From: Haberlea rhodopensis
Taxonomy: Eukaryota; Streptophyta; Magnoliopsida; Lamiales; Gesneriaceae
Direction: 5' to 3'
DNA length: 64,000 nucleotides
NCBI GenBank assembly: GCA_907163345.1
Contig: CAJQUN010000411.1
Coordinates: 248,001 to 312,000 of the forward strand
Position numbers and translations under genes: made by a program. The notes below the pieces were generated by a model. The model ran no database searches. It saw only the letters and a list, made by a program, of their open reading frames with translations, and was not told the origin of the DNA. How positions within the stretch are numbered: position 1 is the first letter of the stretch; each line of letters opens with the position of its first letter. Positions 34,414 to 46,429 of the stretch are shown here, piece after piece.

Positions 34414-35527
34414 CTAATGTAAGGACCCTAATCCTTAAGTGCGGATCAAAGGCATAAATAGAGCTAATATAAATGATCAGAGTGAATTATTCGTGTTGAG
34501 TCTATGAGCTTTAAGAATTACATGCCAAAATGAGGACTATCAATGGATTAATTACATTCCCCATCAAAAGAATGTTATCAACTATAGTTTTACACTACTC
34601 CTAGAGTAGACACTATTCAAAATAATCCTGTCCTTCATCTACCAAAAGTGCTCTTCAAGCTCACTGTCTCAACCCGTCTTAGCCCCCTTCATATCATGCC
34701 AAAAGTACCTACAAGGACAACCCCAAAACATGAGCAATAATATCATTCATATTCAACACAATATGGATATAAAGCGTAAATGCATAAAACACAATTAAAA
34801 CACTTCCTGTTTTCCCATGCATTTCAAAACGCTTCCAGTTTGGTTGTCCCTGTACCATAACTCATGAGTATAATCAATAGATTATTTTTAATGGTCTAGA
34901 CATGTCATGACACAATACCATCTCATCAATATCAAATACCGGTCACCATTCCCTAGTCTGTCCATCACAATGTATTTTAATGCCCCTCGCTTATTTACAT
35001 ATAGGCGGCATAGAATAACCTCGCTTCAATGGACATGCGGTACTCCCACCCCTCGCCTCACATTGAGCGGCAAATATCCTTTCCTCGCCCTATATGATAA
35101 CCACGCTCAAATGTGACATGCGGCGCTCCCACCCCTCGCTTACATTTAGCGGAAACAAAAACAAATAGCGGCAAGCATTAAAATCATCAAGGGATGACCA
35201 CGACTCATGGGATGTGCACCAATAATCATATGCATCTACAATCATCATGCATAATTCAACATGTATTTGCATCCACAATGCATAATCACATATATACTCG
35301 CATCCACAATGCATGAACAATGAGTATATTAGATACATGTACCGTTGGGTGCCCGTACGTCCTCTACGTACCTTTCCAAAAAATAGGTGTGGTAGGACTT
35401 CAATTCCTTGGCTGTGTCGCCACCTGGGATGGTTCTATATATTCACACAAATCAATATTAGAACCCAATAATAGTCCAATACCAAAAATCCTACAATAAA
35501 ATCCAAAAACACCACATTTTATAACGC

Positions 35528-35730
35528 GCGATCGATCGCGGCAAAGGGTCGATCGATCGCGAGATTGTCCGAACATGAATTTTTGTTCCTTCGGCGATCG
35601 ATCGCCACATTTGGTGCGATCGATCGCCACCCTCGCCGATCGATCGCCCAAATGTGGCGATCGATCGCCAAATGCTTCTGGAGCGCACTGCCTCTTCGCG
35701 ATCGATCGTCAAAAACGGGCGATCGATCGC
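35528..35730. repeat. CGATCGATCG hairpin array 3, interrupted by LTR E
   Basis: Eight palindromes start at 35529, 35550, 35595, 35617, 35637, 35658, 35699 and 35720. It is the 5' LTR copy of array 2. Solo LTR E is inserted in the last palindrome, producing the TSD ATCGC. Confidence 0.95.
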
Positions 35731-37813
35731 TGTAAGGACCCTAGTTCCTTAAGTGCGGACTAAAGGCGTAATTAAAAATTTCCATGCTTACAGAATATAA
35801 AGGTTGTGTCGATGCTCTGAGCTATTAAATTACAGTGCCAAAATAAAGTTCCAAAATGGATTAATTACATTCTCAAACTATGAATGTTAATCCTATAGTT
35901 TTAGACTACTCCTAGAGTAGATACTATACAAAAGAATGTGCCTGCTACAAGAGCACTCCGCACTAGCTCACTGCACCAACTCGTCTGAGCCCGTCCGCCC
36001 AAAAATACCTACAGGAACAACCCCAAAACCATGAGCATGTATAAAATCATATACACAACGATATGACAGCAATTCAAATGCATAATTGTAAATATGATTC
36101 ACTTCTTGTATGTAACACATTTAAAATGCTCCCTTGGGTTATCCCTGTACCAAATGATAATCAGTAGATTATATTACCAACAATGTATGTCATGACATGC
36201 ACCGATTCCCATATGCTCCGTGTTCAATTTCCGAGTCTTATTATATCAGTGGCATAATATCCCTCGCGTTAACATGACAGCGGAAATACCCCTCGCTTAA
36301 GACAATACCAGCGGCACTAATATCCCTCGCTATAAATATGACAGCGGTCGTGTTCTTCGCTTCATATTAGCGGCAAATATTCTCTCATCGCTACGGTATG
36401 ACAGCGGCAAGTATTCACATCGCTACGCCACTAGCGGCAAGTATTCTCCATTACTGGAATATAATTCCTGACTCACAATCACATGCAACAATGCATCCAA
36501 TATACACATGCAACCAAAATGCATGACCAATCATGTATACAATCCATGATGTATAAACATTACCCCATATGCAACCACAATGCATAATCAATTCCATGTG
36601 CACAACCATAGTGCATAATCAATACAAAGCGTAATAAATACGTTTTACCGTCCGATGCTCGTACGTCTCACTACGTACCTTGGTTCCAAAAGTGGAGATA
36701 TTGTGGAACTTTATCTCCTTTGTTGTGTGGCTACCTGGGATGGTTCTACACAATCACATGAATCCATATTAGAAACCCATAATTGAACCATTACCAAAAA
36801 CATCAATATTTAGAACAAAATCCCAAAATTCACATTTATAAGCCTTCCGATCGATTGGCCCCAAGTCCCGATCGATCGACAAGTGAAGGAAAACAGGCAT
36901 CCAAGTACTGCCTCCGCCGATCGATCGAGAGTTTATCTCGATCGATCGAGATTACACACACCGATCGATTGGGACAAAATCTCGATCGATCGGTAAGCTC
37001 ATTCCTCGCCTTGGACAGACACTGCCTTGCTCGATCGATCGGACCCATTTTCCGATCGATCGAGACGCCCTGTTCCTGCGAGAAATTTCCTTAAATGAGC
37101 TTCCAACAACACCTACACTCATGAACCACTAAGATCAACCATCCAACATAAAATTTAACCACAAAACAACCTTAAAAGACATCTCCCATCATGACCAACA
37201 AGATGGACCAAGATCCATTCATTTAACCTCAAAAACAAGCTATAAATCAACCAAAACTCAACAAGACTCTACCATAAAGGAAGCTTACCACTTGAGCTTC
37301 AAGTTTTTGGCAAGAAAACACAAAAACTCCTCCTTTTCAAAGCTCTCTCCTCTCCTCTTGGTTTAGAAACGAAAATGGGAGCTCAAGGAGTGAATGGATG
37401 AGGTTTAGAGACAAATTCTGAGAGGGATGGGGGTGATGGGATGTAAAGCATGCAAGTTGCCCTCCTTTGTCATGCTATGAATTTAATTTTCTTTAATGTG
37501 TAACAAATTACAAGCATGATATATAAAATACCTCTACAAGATATTTTAAAAGCATTTTACTACAATGCACCAAAATCACCATTTAAAATCATGCTTTAAC
37601 AAAATACACAACCCATAACATTTAAACCATTATAACACCCAAACACCCAACATGAATAACATGCTCCCTGAAATGCTCTACCGGGTCACGCCTACCGTGT
37701 GACAAGTATTTTACCAAGATAATTAGTCCGGACCTAAAGTCTAATTATCACTATAATATCGCATAAACATAATTAATGCCCAAATTGCAATTAATTATTT
37801 CGGGGATATCACA
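35731..37813 (-). repeat. Solo LTR E, chromovirus type
   Basis: 2083 bp flanked by ATCGC (35726-35730 and 37814-37818). Termini on the plus strand are TGTAAGGACC...GATATCACA, so it lies on the minus strand like D. It is related to LTR D but clearly diverged. It carries its own hairpin array (36848-37062) and an AGCG/CCGCT field (36230-36450). Confidence 0.92.
36848..37062. repeat. CGATCGATCG hairpin array 4
   Basis: Palindromes start at 36848, 36869, 36918, 36939, 36962, 36983, 37032 and 37053. Every pair is exactly 21 bp apart, with pair spacing 70, 44 and 70. Pair 36918-36948 is a perfect 13-bp stem (CGATCGATCGAGA) with loop GTTTA. Two units have CGATCGATTG, which keeps a G-U pair in RNA. 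Confidence 0.95.
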
Positions 37814-38554
37814 ATCGCCGAGCCCTGTATCGCAAAAAATCGCCATTAATGCTCCAAAACTTCATTCCAACCCATTCCAACTCCTCTACCAACAAACCAA
37901 CAACATCAAATACATAATACCCTTCCATAAACACTTAAAGCACCTCAAAAATCCAACATTAAACCAAAACCACAACAACCCAACACAAACCCATTTAAAC
38001 CATTTCCAAAATCAAATAAAACACTACAAAATCAACAATGAGGCATCCATACCTCTTGGGGACTTCAAATCTCCCAATAAACTCCACAAAACAAGATTTT
38101 TGGAAAGGTTTCTCTCCACCTTTAAGCTCCAACTCGAAAATGGGAGAAAAAGGAAGGGTTTGGGTGGTTTGGTAAAGTAAGATGAAAGTGAGGTAAAGGT
38201 AGGGTGGGGTTGGGGTATAAAAGGGGTTGGGTTTTAATTAAAAGCATTTCACAAATCCATGGTGTATAAAACACCCCAACATGATATTAAAAAGGCATTA
38301 ATCCAAAATGCACCAAATATCAATTAAACGCATGATTTCCAATTAATTGCTACCGATGGCAAATAAATCATGCTAATAGCAATTTTCCCAACATGCACAA
38401 CATGCACCCTGAAATGCCCTCCCGGGTCACTCTATCATGTGACTAAGCACTTCAATAAGATAAATAATTCCAGCACATAATTAATTACCACCATAATTAA
38501 TCATATAAACACAATTAATGCCCAATTGTAATTAATCATTTCGGGGATATCACA

Positions 38555-39737
38555 TCCGGGGCCATGACAGCTATTCATTTTGGATAGAAAGTGAGCTGGT
38601 CCTCCATTTTATTTGGTGTTTTGCTGGAGACCATCACGTTCGCAAAGCAGGCTGTCTGTTTTGCCATTCCCCTGAGCAAGCTGCTGGAGTCCATGAATAT
38701 TGAGCTGGGAAAATCTTCAGCGCTAAGTCAGTTCAATGTCATCAATCCTAAAGGACTTGCTCTATTAAGATCCAAGAGTGCTCCCCCAACTCCCACTGAT
38801 TTATTGAATGTCAAAATGGAGGTTGGTGCAGAATAGGCTGCAGAGAAGAAGACAACAAGGGCTAAGCGAAAACTGGTAGTGGTCCAGTTTGACTTGGATG
38901 AAATCCAGTCCGCATCTACTACTTCATCCCTAACCAAACCCTTACCAAAGAAGCCTCGAACCCAACTCGCCAAACCCCTGGCAACCTTAAACCCCAAACC
39001 CATATCTACCTTTCCTCCGACCCAAGCAGCCCCTGTACTCCAATCTCCACTCCCAAAATCCCAAGCTCCACTTCAAACCTCCAAAGCTCCACCCAAAATA
39101 GCAAAGGTGGTGCCCCGAGTCCCATCCAATATCCCAGTTGTCAAGGGGATTGTAATCAAAGAATTGGGCGATTATACCCAATCAGTGATTAAGCCATCAT
39201 CTGTTGCTGGAAAGGGCAAAGCCACCTTGGTATAGTTTGCACCCTCCAAGCCCAAATCAGCTGCTCAAACAGCTATTGACATTGCCATAGAAGACGTTGA
39301 AGACAAAGTACAAGCTCTCACCGTCTTATTCGATGAATGGGTCCAGTATAGAACGGTCAATCACTTCAATCTGTTCTTTGGTAAACTCAAGCGGCTGCAC
39401 AAAATGGAATAGGAGGTTCTGAAAGGCACAGAAACAGATGATGTTTGCATTGTTGTGCATCGCAAATATCTGTTTTGTGCAAAACACAGGCTGGGGCTTG
39501 CAAACCTCCTTATCCAAGCCAAGAAAACCAATTTTGATGTCACCAGCCTGACTGTCAAGGATGACAGCGCGGTCATAACTCAGCTGGAGATGGACATTCT
39601 AACTCATCATATGGCTGACTGTATGCATTTCCAGTGGCTGAACATCTCTACCCCTCCTCCCAGTCCGGATCACCCAACCGCAAGCCAGACTGTGGCAGGG
39701 CAGAGTTCTGATCCAACCACTATTAAGCCAGCGGAGC
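38555..39737 (+). pseudogene. Copia B third ORF, N-terminal part
   Basis: Open frame from the D border to the C border with at least three in-frame TAG codons (38834, about 39233, about 39409). The first part is mildly hydrophobic (SSILFGVLLETI). A long Pro/Lys/Ser-rich stretch follows (residues about 100-200), then a mixed helical region with RKYLFCAKHRLGLANLL. SIRE/Maximus elements carry an extra ORF here, often called env-like. I see no signal peptide or transmembrane segment that would prove that label. The TSD GGAGC (39733-39737) marks the insertion of chromovirus C. Confidence 0.7.
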
Positions 39738-41716
39738 TGTCATGCCTTGATATGATGCGATATGGTTAAGGCATAATTAGAAATAATTACGGTATGTTGG
39801 GATCTCGAGGAGAGATAATTCGGATTTCAATTCATGAGCAATTATGAGATGACAAACACTTTCTATATTTCAGAATTGCATTGAAATGGAGTGCATGATT
39901 GATATCTATATCTAAATATATAACAAGAGAATTCATGTTGAGTATGAATTATACATAGTTGAATAGTATTATGTCATGCCATGCATTGGACATGAATTTG
40001 AGATAAATTAGATTTGCACTTGAAGTTGAATTTGTATGTGGTGTGTATGTGAGTTGCATGTTATGTGAATTTGGGTTTGAGGTGAAGGAGTTAATAAGAA
40101 GGTATAATCTGATTCCAACACATAACACACCAAATCTCACCTACAAATCTCTACAAAACTCTCTTCAACCCCTTGCTTCTTCTTTCCATCTTTTGCTTGG
40201 ATTTACACTTGGTAATCAAGAGAGAAAGATAGGATAAGTGAATTCCTAACATCTTGGTAAGATTTGTGTGCTTTCTATCCTTATTTATGGTAGTTTATGG
40301 TAGTAAAAGAGGAATTGAAGTTGAAGCATGAATTTAGTGGTGTTTGCTTTGATATGAGTTATAGTGTAAACACTTGAATTCTATGTTGATAGAAACATGT
40401 TTATATGATACTAGAGATTTCATGAAACATGTTTAAATGTATATTTTTGAGTTATAGAAGAAGAAACATGGAGATAAGCTCAAAAATCGTCTTTGTTCTG
40501 AAATTCTGTTGTCGACCGATCGATCGCTAGGATCGTACCGATCGATCGGTGAAACAGGGGATGTAAGGCGGTGTAAGTACCGATCGATCGCTGAAAGCGA
40601 CCGATCGATCGGAGAAATGCCGTAGCATTTTTGAGAAATTCAGATTTTAGAGCGATCGAGCGCTAGCTTCCGACCGATCGAGCGCTAGCTTCCGACCGAT
40701 CGATCGCTAGCTTCCGACCGATCGATCGCTAGGGTTGTCTATTTGGACCGATCGATCGCTAGAGTGACCGATCGATCGGTAGACCTAAAATGTTATATTT
40801 TGTAGCTTTTGATATTGATGCCTATGATAACATGATATATTATTGGCATTGTTGTAGCATCATCACAGGGGACAGGACAACGAGGCAGTTAGAAAGTGAC
40901 GCTAACTTTAGATCGTTTGTCGCAGAACAGGTACGTTTTGACGTACGAGTATATGATATGGTTTTGATGATGATGTGAACATGTTATCATATGATTAGTG
41001 GTATCATATGCATGTGCATTCATGATATTACATTGTTGAGATGGATGCCACGATAGATGTGTAGTATATGCTTTGGCTGAGATCGATGCCACGATAGATA
41101 TGCCAGTGTTGGGCATCGGCTTTGGCTAGGATTTGCCACGATAGATATGCTACATATGCTTTGGCATGAGAGATATACGCCGGTTGGGTATATGCTCTGG
41201 TTGTTATAACATGTTAGGACGGTACTATGATATGTGCTGCTAATATGAAGATGTGAGAGAGTTCCACTGACATATTGAGCTGAGATAGACATATCATATT
41301 GGTCTGGTTATAACAGGATGAGGAGTGAGACATGCCATGACATAATTGCATTTGATAGTGCATGATACAGGATAATCACATTTATTATTTGTAGTGCTTT
41401 ATTGTTTATGTGTTTAATGATATCGCACTGGAAGAGTTGTTTATCTGTACTCATATTGTGTGATTGTTTATGTAGGGACTCATAGATGTGGGAGGACGGG
41501 ATTGTGAGTCTATTCCGCTGCGAGCTGAACCACTGCTTAGGAGTACTTGGTTTAGGTTGTTGTTATGTATTTATGCTAGATGTGTAGTTTTGACATAGTT
41601 TTGTCAACTTGTAACAACTTACATAACTAAACTCTTAATCAGGTGTATGTTTTACTTAATTCTAACTCACATATGTATAAATGAACTGATACATAACGGA
41701 TTAAGAGGACCCTATA
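39738..41716 (+). repeat. Chromovirus C 5' LTR
   Basis: TGTCATGCCTTG...GAGGACCCTATA, where the terminal CACA of the 3' LTR has become TATA. A TATA-like box (TATAAT, 40103) lies about 410 bp upstream of the hairpin array. The array has two more 22-bp units than in the 3' LTR. Confidence 0.92.
40517..40778. repeat. CGATCGATCG hairpin array 5
   Basis: Ten palindromes start at 40517, 40539, 40581, 40602, 40653, 40675, 40697, 40719, 40749 and 40769. The four from 40653 are head-to-tail copies of a 22-bp unit (CGATCGATCGCTAGCTTCC plus GAC). The 3' LTR has only two of these. Confidence 0.95.
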
Positions 41717-41720
41717 TTAG

Positions 41721-41732
41721 TGGTATCAGAGC
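41721..41732 (+). other. Chromovirus C primer-binding site
   Basis: TGGTATCAGAGC, initiator-Met type, four bases after the LTR end. Confidence 0.9.
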
Positions 41733-41878
41733 AGTGGTTCGAGAACGGGGTGAACAAGGGTAGAGGATGTGTATTAGGGAGTTGCCTAATCACTTGAAAG
41801 CATGTTATGAGTCATAATATGATGTTATACTGACATGTTTTATATATTTCTTGATGTTGGTAACCTGTATTTGCAGTA

Positions 41879-43099
41879 ATGGCAGACAGAGTACCACACG
41901 ATGAGGTTGGGGATGCCATGAGTGGCAATGCGAGTGTTGGATTGGCGCCTGTACCACCACCACCATTTGGGCAAGGGCCAGTGGAACAGGTACTGTTACC
42001 TAGGGAATTGACTTTCACACAGTTTCTGAGTTATCAGCCACCTCGCTTAGAGGGTACGGAATCAGGGGAACAAGCAGAGGAATGGTTGGTACGGATTGAA
42101 CAGATTTTTGTATCAGCACCATGTGCCAAGTCTGCTTGGATTTGTTTGGTAGAGTTCCAATTGGTGAAGAAAGCCATGATGTGGTGGAAATCCACCTTGA
42201 TTGAGCTGAGAGCTCAAGGACAAACAGTGAACTGGGATGTATTCAAAACTAAGTTTCTTGATCACTATTTCTCTGTTGCTGCAAGGCAAAGGAAAGAGGA
42301 TGATTTCAGGCAGGGATCAATGACAGTGTCTGATTATGCTGTGCAATATTCTTCATTGCTACGGTATGTACCACATATCGCTGCAAACACAAAGGCAAAG
42401 ATCAGACAGTTTGTGAAGGGCTTGAGGCCTGAGTAGTTTGATAGGGTGATTTCTAATAACCCTACTTCCTATGAGGAAGCATTGACGAGAGCTGGGATGG
42501 CTGAGATTGCAGTTGGTGTATATAAGGATGTAGGACAATCACAACCACCTACATCAGAGAGCATGAGACCTAGAGGAGAATAGTTTAAAGGATCACGAGG
42601 AGGTGTATCTTCCTCTAGTTTTAGTGGGAAGCGATTTGTACAACGAAAGGGTGAACGAGGTCCAAAGGGACAGTCCCAAGGCAGTAGCAGTAGTAGTGGT
42701 CGAGTATTACAGTGTTTTAAATGTGGAGGACCATATTTTAAAAGAGATTGTCCACAACTTGATACTCCAGTTTGTTATCGTTGTGGGAGGACCAGTCATA
42801 TGATTAGAGATTGTCCTCAAGCTGGGGGACAACAAATGAGAGGGAATATATCAGAGAGTACAGTGCAGCAGAGACCACAGGGTGTTCCACGGACTGGTGG
42901 AGGACAGAGGACAGGACCACCTCAGGTTCAGGTGTATGCACTGAACAAGGAGCAAGCAGAGGCAGCTCCTGATGATGTGATTGCGGGTAAGTGTAGTTTA
43001 TTTACTTATCCTGCTTTACTTTTGATTGATACGGGTGCATCACATTCATTTGTTGCATAAGCTTTTATTGACCGGTATCATATATGCTCATCTCCACTA
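41879..43099 (+). pseudogene. gag: Chromovirus C Gag and protease
   Basis: Starts MADRVPHDEVGD. Gag blocks FTQFLSYQPPRLEG, EEWLVRIEQIF, MWWKSTLIEL and FKTKFLDHYF are collinear with element D. Two zinc knuckles follow (CFKCGGPYFKRDC, where His is replaced by Tyr-Phe, and CYRCGRTSHMIRDC). The protease core LLIDTGASHSFVA lies near 43020. In-frame stops are TAG 42434, TAG 42581 and TAA 43058; the frame is otherwise continuous into pol. Confidence 0.93.
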
Positions 43100-44751
43100 T
43101 TGATGTCTCTATATGTCTCGACACCCATGGGAACTACTGTAATGGCTTGTCAGAGTGTATCTGACAGTGTTATTCAGTTTGATGCTGAGTATGAAATACA
43201 GGCTGATTTGATTGTGTTGGATATGATGGATTTTGATTGTATTTTGGGTATTGATGTGTTGAGCAGTTATAAAACTATTGTAGACTGTTGTCAAAAGACA
43301 GTGAGATTTCAGTCTGATACTGGGAATCAATGGATATTCTATGGACAAGGATCACGTGCCAAGATTCCATTGATCTCTGCTCTAAGAATGTCTCGTTTGT
43401 TAGAACGTGGACATACGGGATATGTGATATATGTTGTGGATGTCACAAATAAGAAAGTAGAAAGAAGAGTGGAGGATATACCAGTGGTTGCAGAATATGC
43501 AGATGTATTTCCAGATGAGATTCCTGGATTTCTACCAAGTCGAGAAGTAGACTTTGGTATTGAGTTAGTGCCTGGTACTTCTGCAATTTCACGAGCACCA
43601 TATCGAATGGCACCATCTGAATTGAAAGAGTTGAAAACTCAATTGCAGGATCTATTGGACAAGGGGTACATACGTCCTAGTGTATCGCCTTGGGGTGCTC
43701 CGGTATTGTTTGTTAAGAAGAAGGATGGTTCAATGCGACTTTGCATTGACTATAGACAGTTGAACAAGGTAACCATAAAGAATAAATATCCTCTTCCTCG
43801 TATTGATGATTTGTTTGATCAGTTACAAGGATCTATGATCTATTCTAAGATTGATTTGAGATCAGGTTATCATCAGATACGTGTGAAGGAAGGAGATGTA
43901 CAGAAGACAGCATTTAGAACTCACTATGGACATTATGAGTTTCTAGTGATGCCATTTGGTGTAACGAATGCTCCAGCTGTCTTCATGAGCTTGATGAATC
44001 GAGTTTTCCAAGATTACCTTGATCAATTTGTCATTGTATTCATTGACGATATGTTGATCTATTCTCGGAGTGAAACTGACCATGTCCAACATTTACATCT
44101 GGTGTTACAGTTATTGAGAACACATCAACTATATGCCAAACTCAGTAAGTGTGAGTTTTGGTTGACCAGTGTCGGATTTTTGGGACATGTGATCTCTAAG
44201 GATGGTATATCAGTTGATCCGAGAAAGATAGAAGTGGTGTTGAATTGGTAATCACCTACTTCTGTGCCAGAGATTCGTAGTTTCTTGGGTTTGGCGGGAT
44301 ATTATAGACGATTTGTTGAAGGATTTTCAGCGACTGCCAAACCACTCACACAGCTGACACAGAAGGGAGTACCATTTAGATGGTCAGACGCATGTGAGCA
44401 TAGTTCTCATGAATTGAAACATCGGTTAACTACTGCTCTAGTGTTGATCATTCCATCAGAGCATGACAGGTTTGCACTTTATACTGATGCATCATTACTT
44501 GGATTAGGATGTGTATTGATGCAGGATAAACATGTGGTGGCTTATGCATCACGCCAGTTGAAGCCACATGAAATGAAATACCCCGTGCATGATTTAGAGT
44601 TGGCTGCCATTGTCTTTGCCTTGAAGATATGGCGACATTATTTATATGATACGTCGTTTACCATATATATTGATCATAAAAGTTTAAAGTTTTTATTCAC
44701 TCAAGCAGAGTTGAATATGAGGCAAAGGAGATGGATGGATCTCTTGAACGA
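43100..44751 (+). pseudogene. pol: Chromovirus C RT and RNase H, first part
   Basis: Same frame as gag. RT motifs: YRMAPSELKELK, LFVKKKDGSMRLCIDYRQLN, KIDLRSGYHQIRV, and the catalytic FIDDMLIYS (Ile to Met next to the Asp pair, compared with element D). RNase H: LYTDASLLGLG and the IDHKSLK block, where D has TDHKSLK. One stop, TAA 44249. The frame breaks at the TSD AACGA (44747-44751) of the gag-only insertion. Confidence 0.95.
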
Positions 44752-46235
44752 TGATAGGCTTAGATTTTAAGTGTTTTTAGCTGTAATTTCTTACCATTTT
44801 TAGTATTTTTTCCTGGATGAAATTACGATTTTTGGTGTTTATTTGCTTGTTTCAGGAAAATAGGTTGGAAATGGAAGAAATGAGCTAAACTGAAGAAAAC
44901 GGGTGAAATCGAGGCGAAAAAGTGGAAAATTCAGATTTTGCAAAATCTCGATCGATCGAGAATATGTACCGATCGATCGAGCTGGGCAGAGAGTTCAGCA
45001 CCAATTTTTTCGAAGTGTCAATCGATCGGAAGAAAATCTCGATCGATCGATCGAGGCAGAAACTTTTAAACGCTGAAGCGAACAGTGCACCGATCGATCA
45101 AAAAATCTTTTCGATCGATCGAGACGCGAATTTCTGCAAATCTGATTTTCCAAAATTAACGTGATCTTCGGTGGTTTAAAAAGGGTATCTCTTCCATACC
45201 ATAATATATCATATCAGAGAGGGAGAGGACCGATTTTTATCACCTCCAAACCCTAGAGCCGCCGCCGACAAGAAGGAGGAGAAGCCATCTTCCTCCGTTC
45301 TTCATCCAAGTTTAAGCGAACCAATTCCGGTGTGCAAGGAAGGAGCAAGAGAAGAAACTACGGTGCAACGCACGGATTCATTCCAGCTTTTATCGTATTT
45401 CTAAACTCAGATTTATTTGATATTCATTTTCATTGGATGTTTTTGAGGTTGAGAAACAATTAAGCATCTCATTGATTTGTTTTGAATTAAATCAAGTTTA
45501 TTTTATTGAGTTTGATGTTAATTGTGTTTGATTTATTGATTCGATTGTGTTTGAGTGTATTGGTATCTTATTGTTCATGAATTAAATGCTTATTAAGATC
45601 AAAGCCTAGCTAAATTTGATTTAATCTTGTGAGTTATAACCGAGATCGAGAGATAACGTTATAATACGCTACCTTAATTCATGATGTATGTTTAAGATTG
45701 AGATCGAGAGATAAAATCATATACGTGAGCACTTTGAATCGAGAGATTTAGAGTAACGAGTTTTGAAGATTTATGCAATATCGAATTAGTAAATAAGTGA
45801 ACGAGAGTTACTTGTTCTAATTTGATATTAGTTTCTTTACAGCTCGAGAGAGTGTATTGAATAATAACGAAAACCTTTCATCTTAAGAATCAATTGTTTG
45901 GTAATTGCCTATTCAAACGAATCTTTGAAGATAACATAGTTGAACGAAGAGCGAGATAAATTTCTCGAGCGAAATTCCTTTGCATATCCGGAACCCATTC
46001 ATTTTATTTATTATTATTTTATTTAGGTTCTTTAGTTATAAATTTGCATTAGTTAATATACTCTCTTTAATCGTAGGCTAAATATAATTTCATTGGTCTT
46101 ATTTGGTACTTATACGTTAGTCCCTGTGTTGTCGACAACCCGTACTTTCATTTAACTATACTAAAACTTGACACCGTGCACTTGCGGTAAAGAATCGCTT
46201 CACTGAGAATTTTCTGTTTAAAAATAAAGCGGTCA
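44752..46235 (+). repeat. Gag-only element 5' LTR
   Basis: TGATAGGCTT...AAGCGGTCA. It contains hairpin array 6 about 200-370 bp from its start, then a CT/GCC-rich stretch (45240-45300) and a long AT-rich second half. Confidence 0.95.
44949..45121. repeat. CGATCGATCG hairpin array 6
   Basis: Palindromes start at 44949, 44970, 45019, 45040, 45091 and 45112: three pairs, each 21 bp, spaced 70 and 72 bp. The third pair has spacer arms AAAA and TTTT around ATC, giving a stem of about 14 bp with one changed base. Confidence 0.95.
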
Positions 46236-46241
46236 AGTTTT

Positions 46242-46259
46242 TGGCGCCGTTGCCGGGGA
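46242..46259 (+). other. Gag-only element primer-binding site, tRNA-Asp
   Basis: TGGCGCCGTTGCCGGGGA is an 18-nt match to the complement of the plant tRNA-Asp(GTC) 3' end, typical of Athila elements. It lies six bases after the LTR. Confidence 0.93.
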
Positions 46260-46429
46260 CTAATCTGTATAATATCATACGAGATTAGTTAATTGTAATT
46301 TACCCAATTTGTATTATTTCGTGTTTATTTTTATTTTACTTTTTAGTTAGTTTTTTCTTGTTTTTGATTTTGTATTTTTGTTGTTGTCTCCTTTTGTCTT
46401 ATCCAGTACATGAACCATTCTTCTAGTGC

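Larger units (their letters stand above)
28573..38554 (-). mobile_element. Chromovirus D, Tekay/Del type, minus strand
   Basis: The 5' LTR (34418-38554, itself interrupted by E), PBS, gag, protease, RT, RNase H, integrase, chromodomain and 3' LTR all read on the minus strand. The 3' LTR has lost its last approximately 1 kb at the left border, so no TSD remains. The right border CACA|TCCGG returns to copia B. The pol is damaged by one stop and two single-base frameshifts, but domains are otherwise complete. Confidence 0.92.
34418..38554 (-). repeat. Chromovirus D 5' LTR, split by solo LTR E
   Basis: LTR parts are 34418-35730 and 37819-38554, about 2.05 kb when the insertion is ignored. Its R/U5 side (34980-35160) carries an AGCG/CCGCT repeat field. 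The hairpin array is at 35528-35730. Confidence 0.9.

Noticed and set aside
46242..46259. Possible tRNA-Asp gene
   Set aside because: Only the 18-nt complement of the tRNA 3' end is present, directly after an LTR, so it is a primer-binding site. The same applies to the initiator-Met-type sites.
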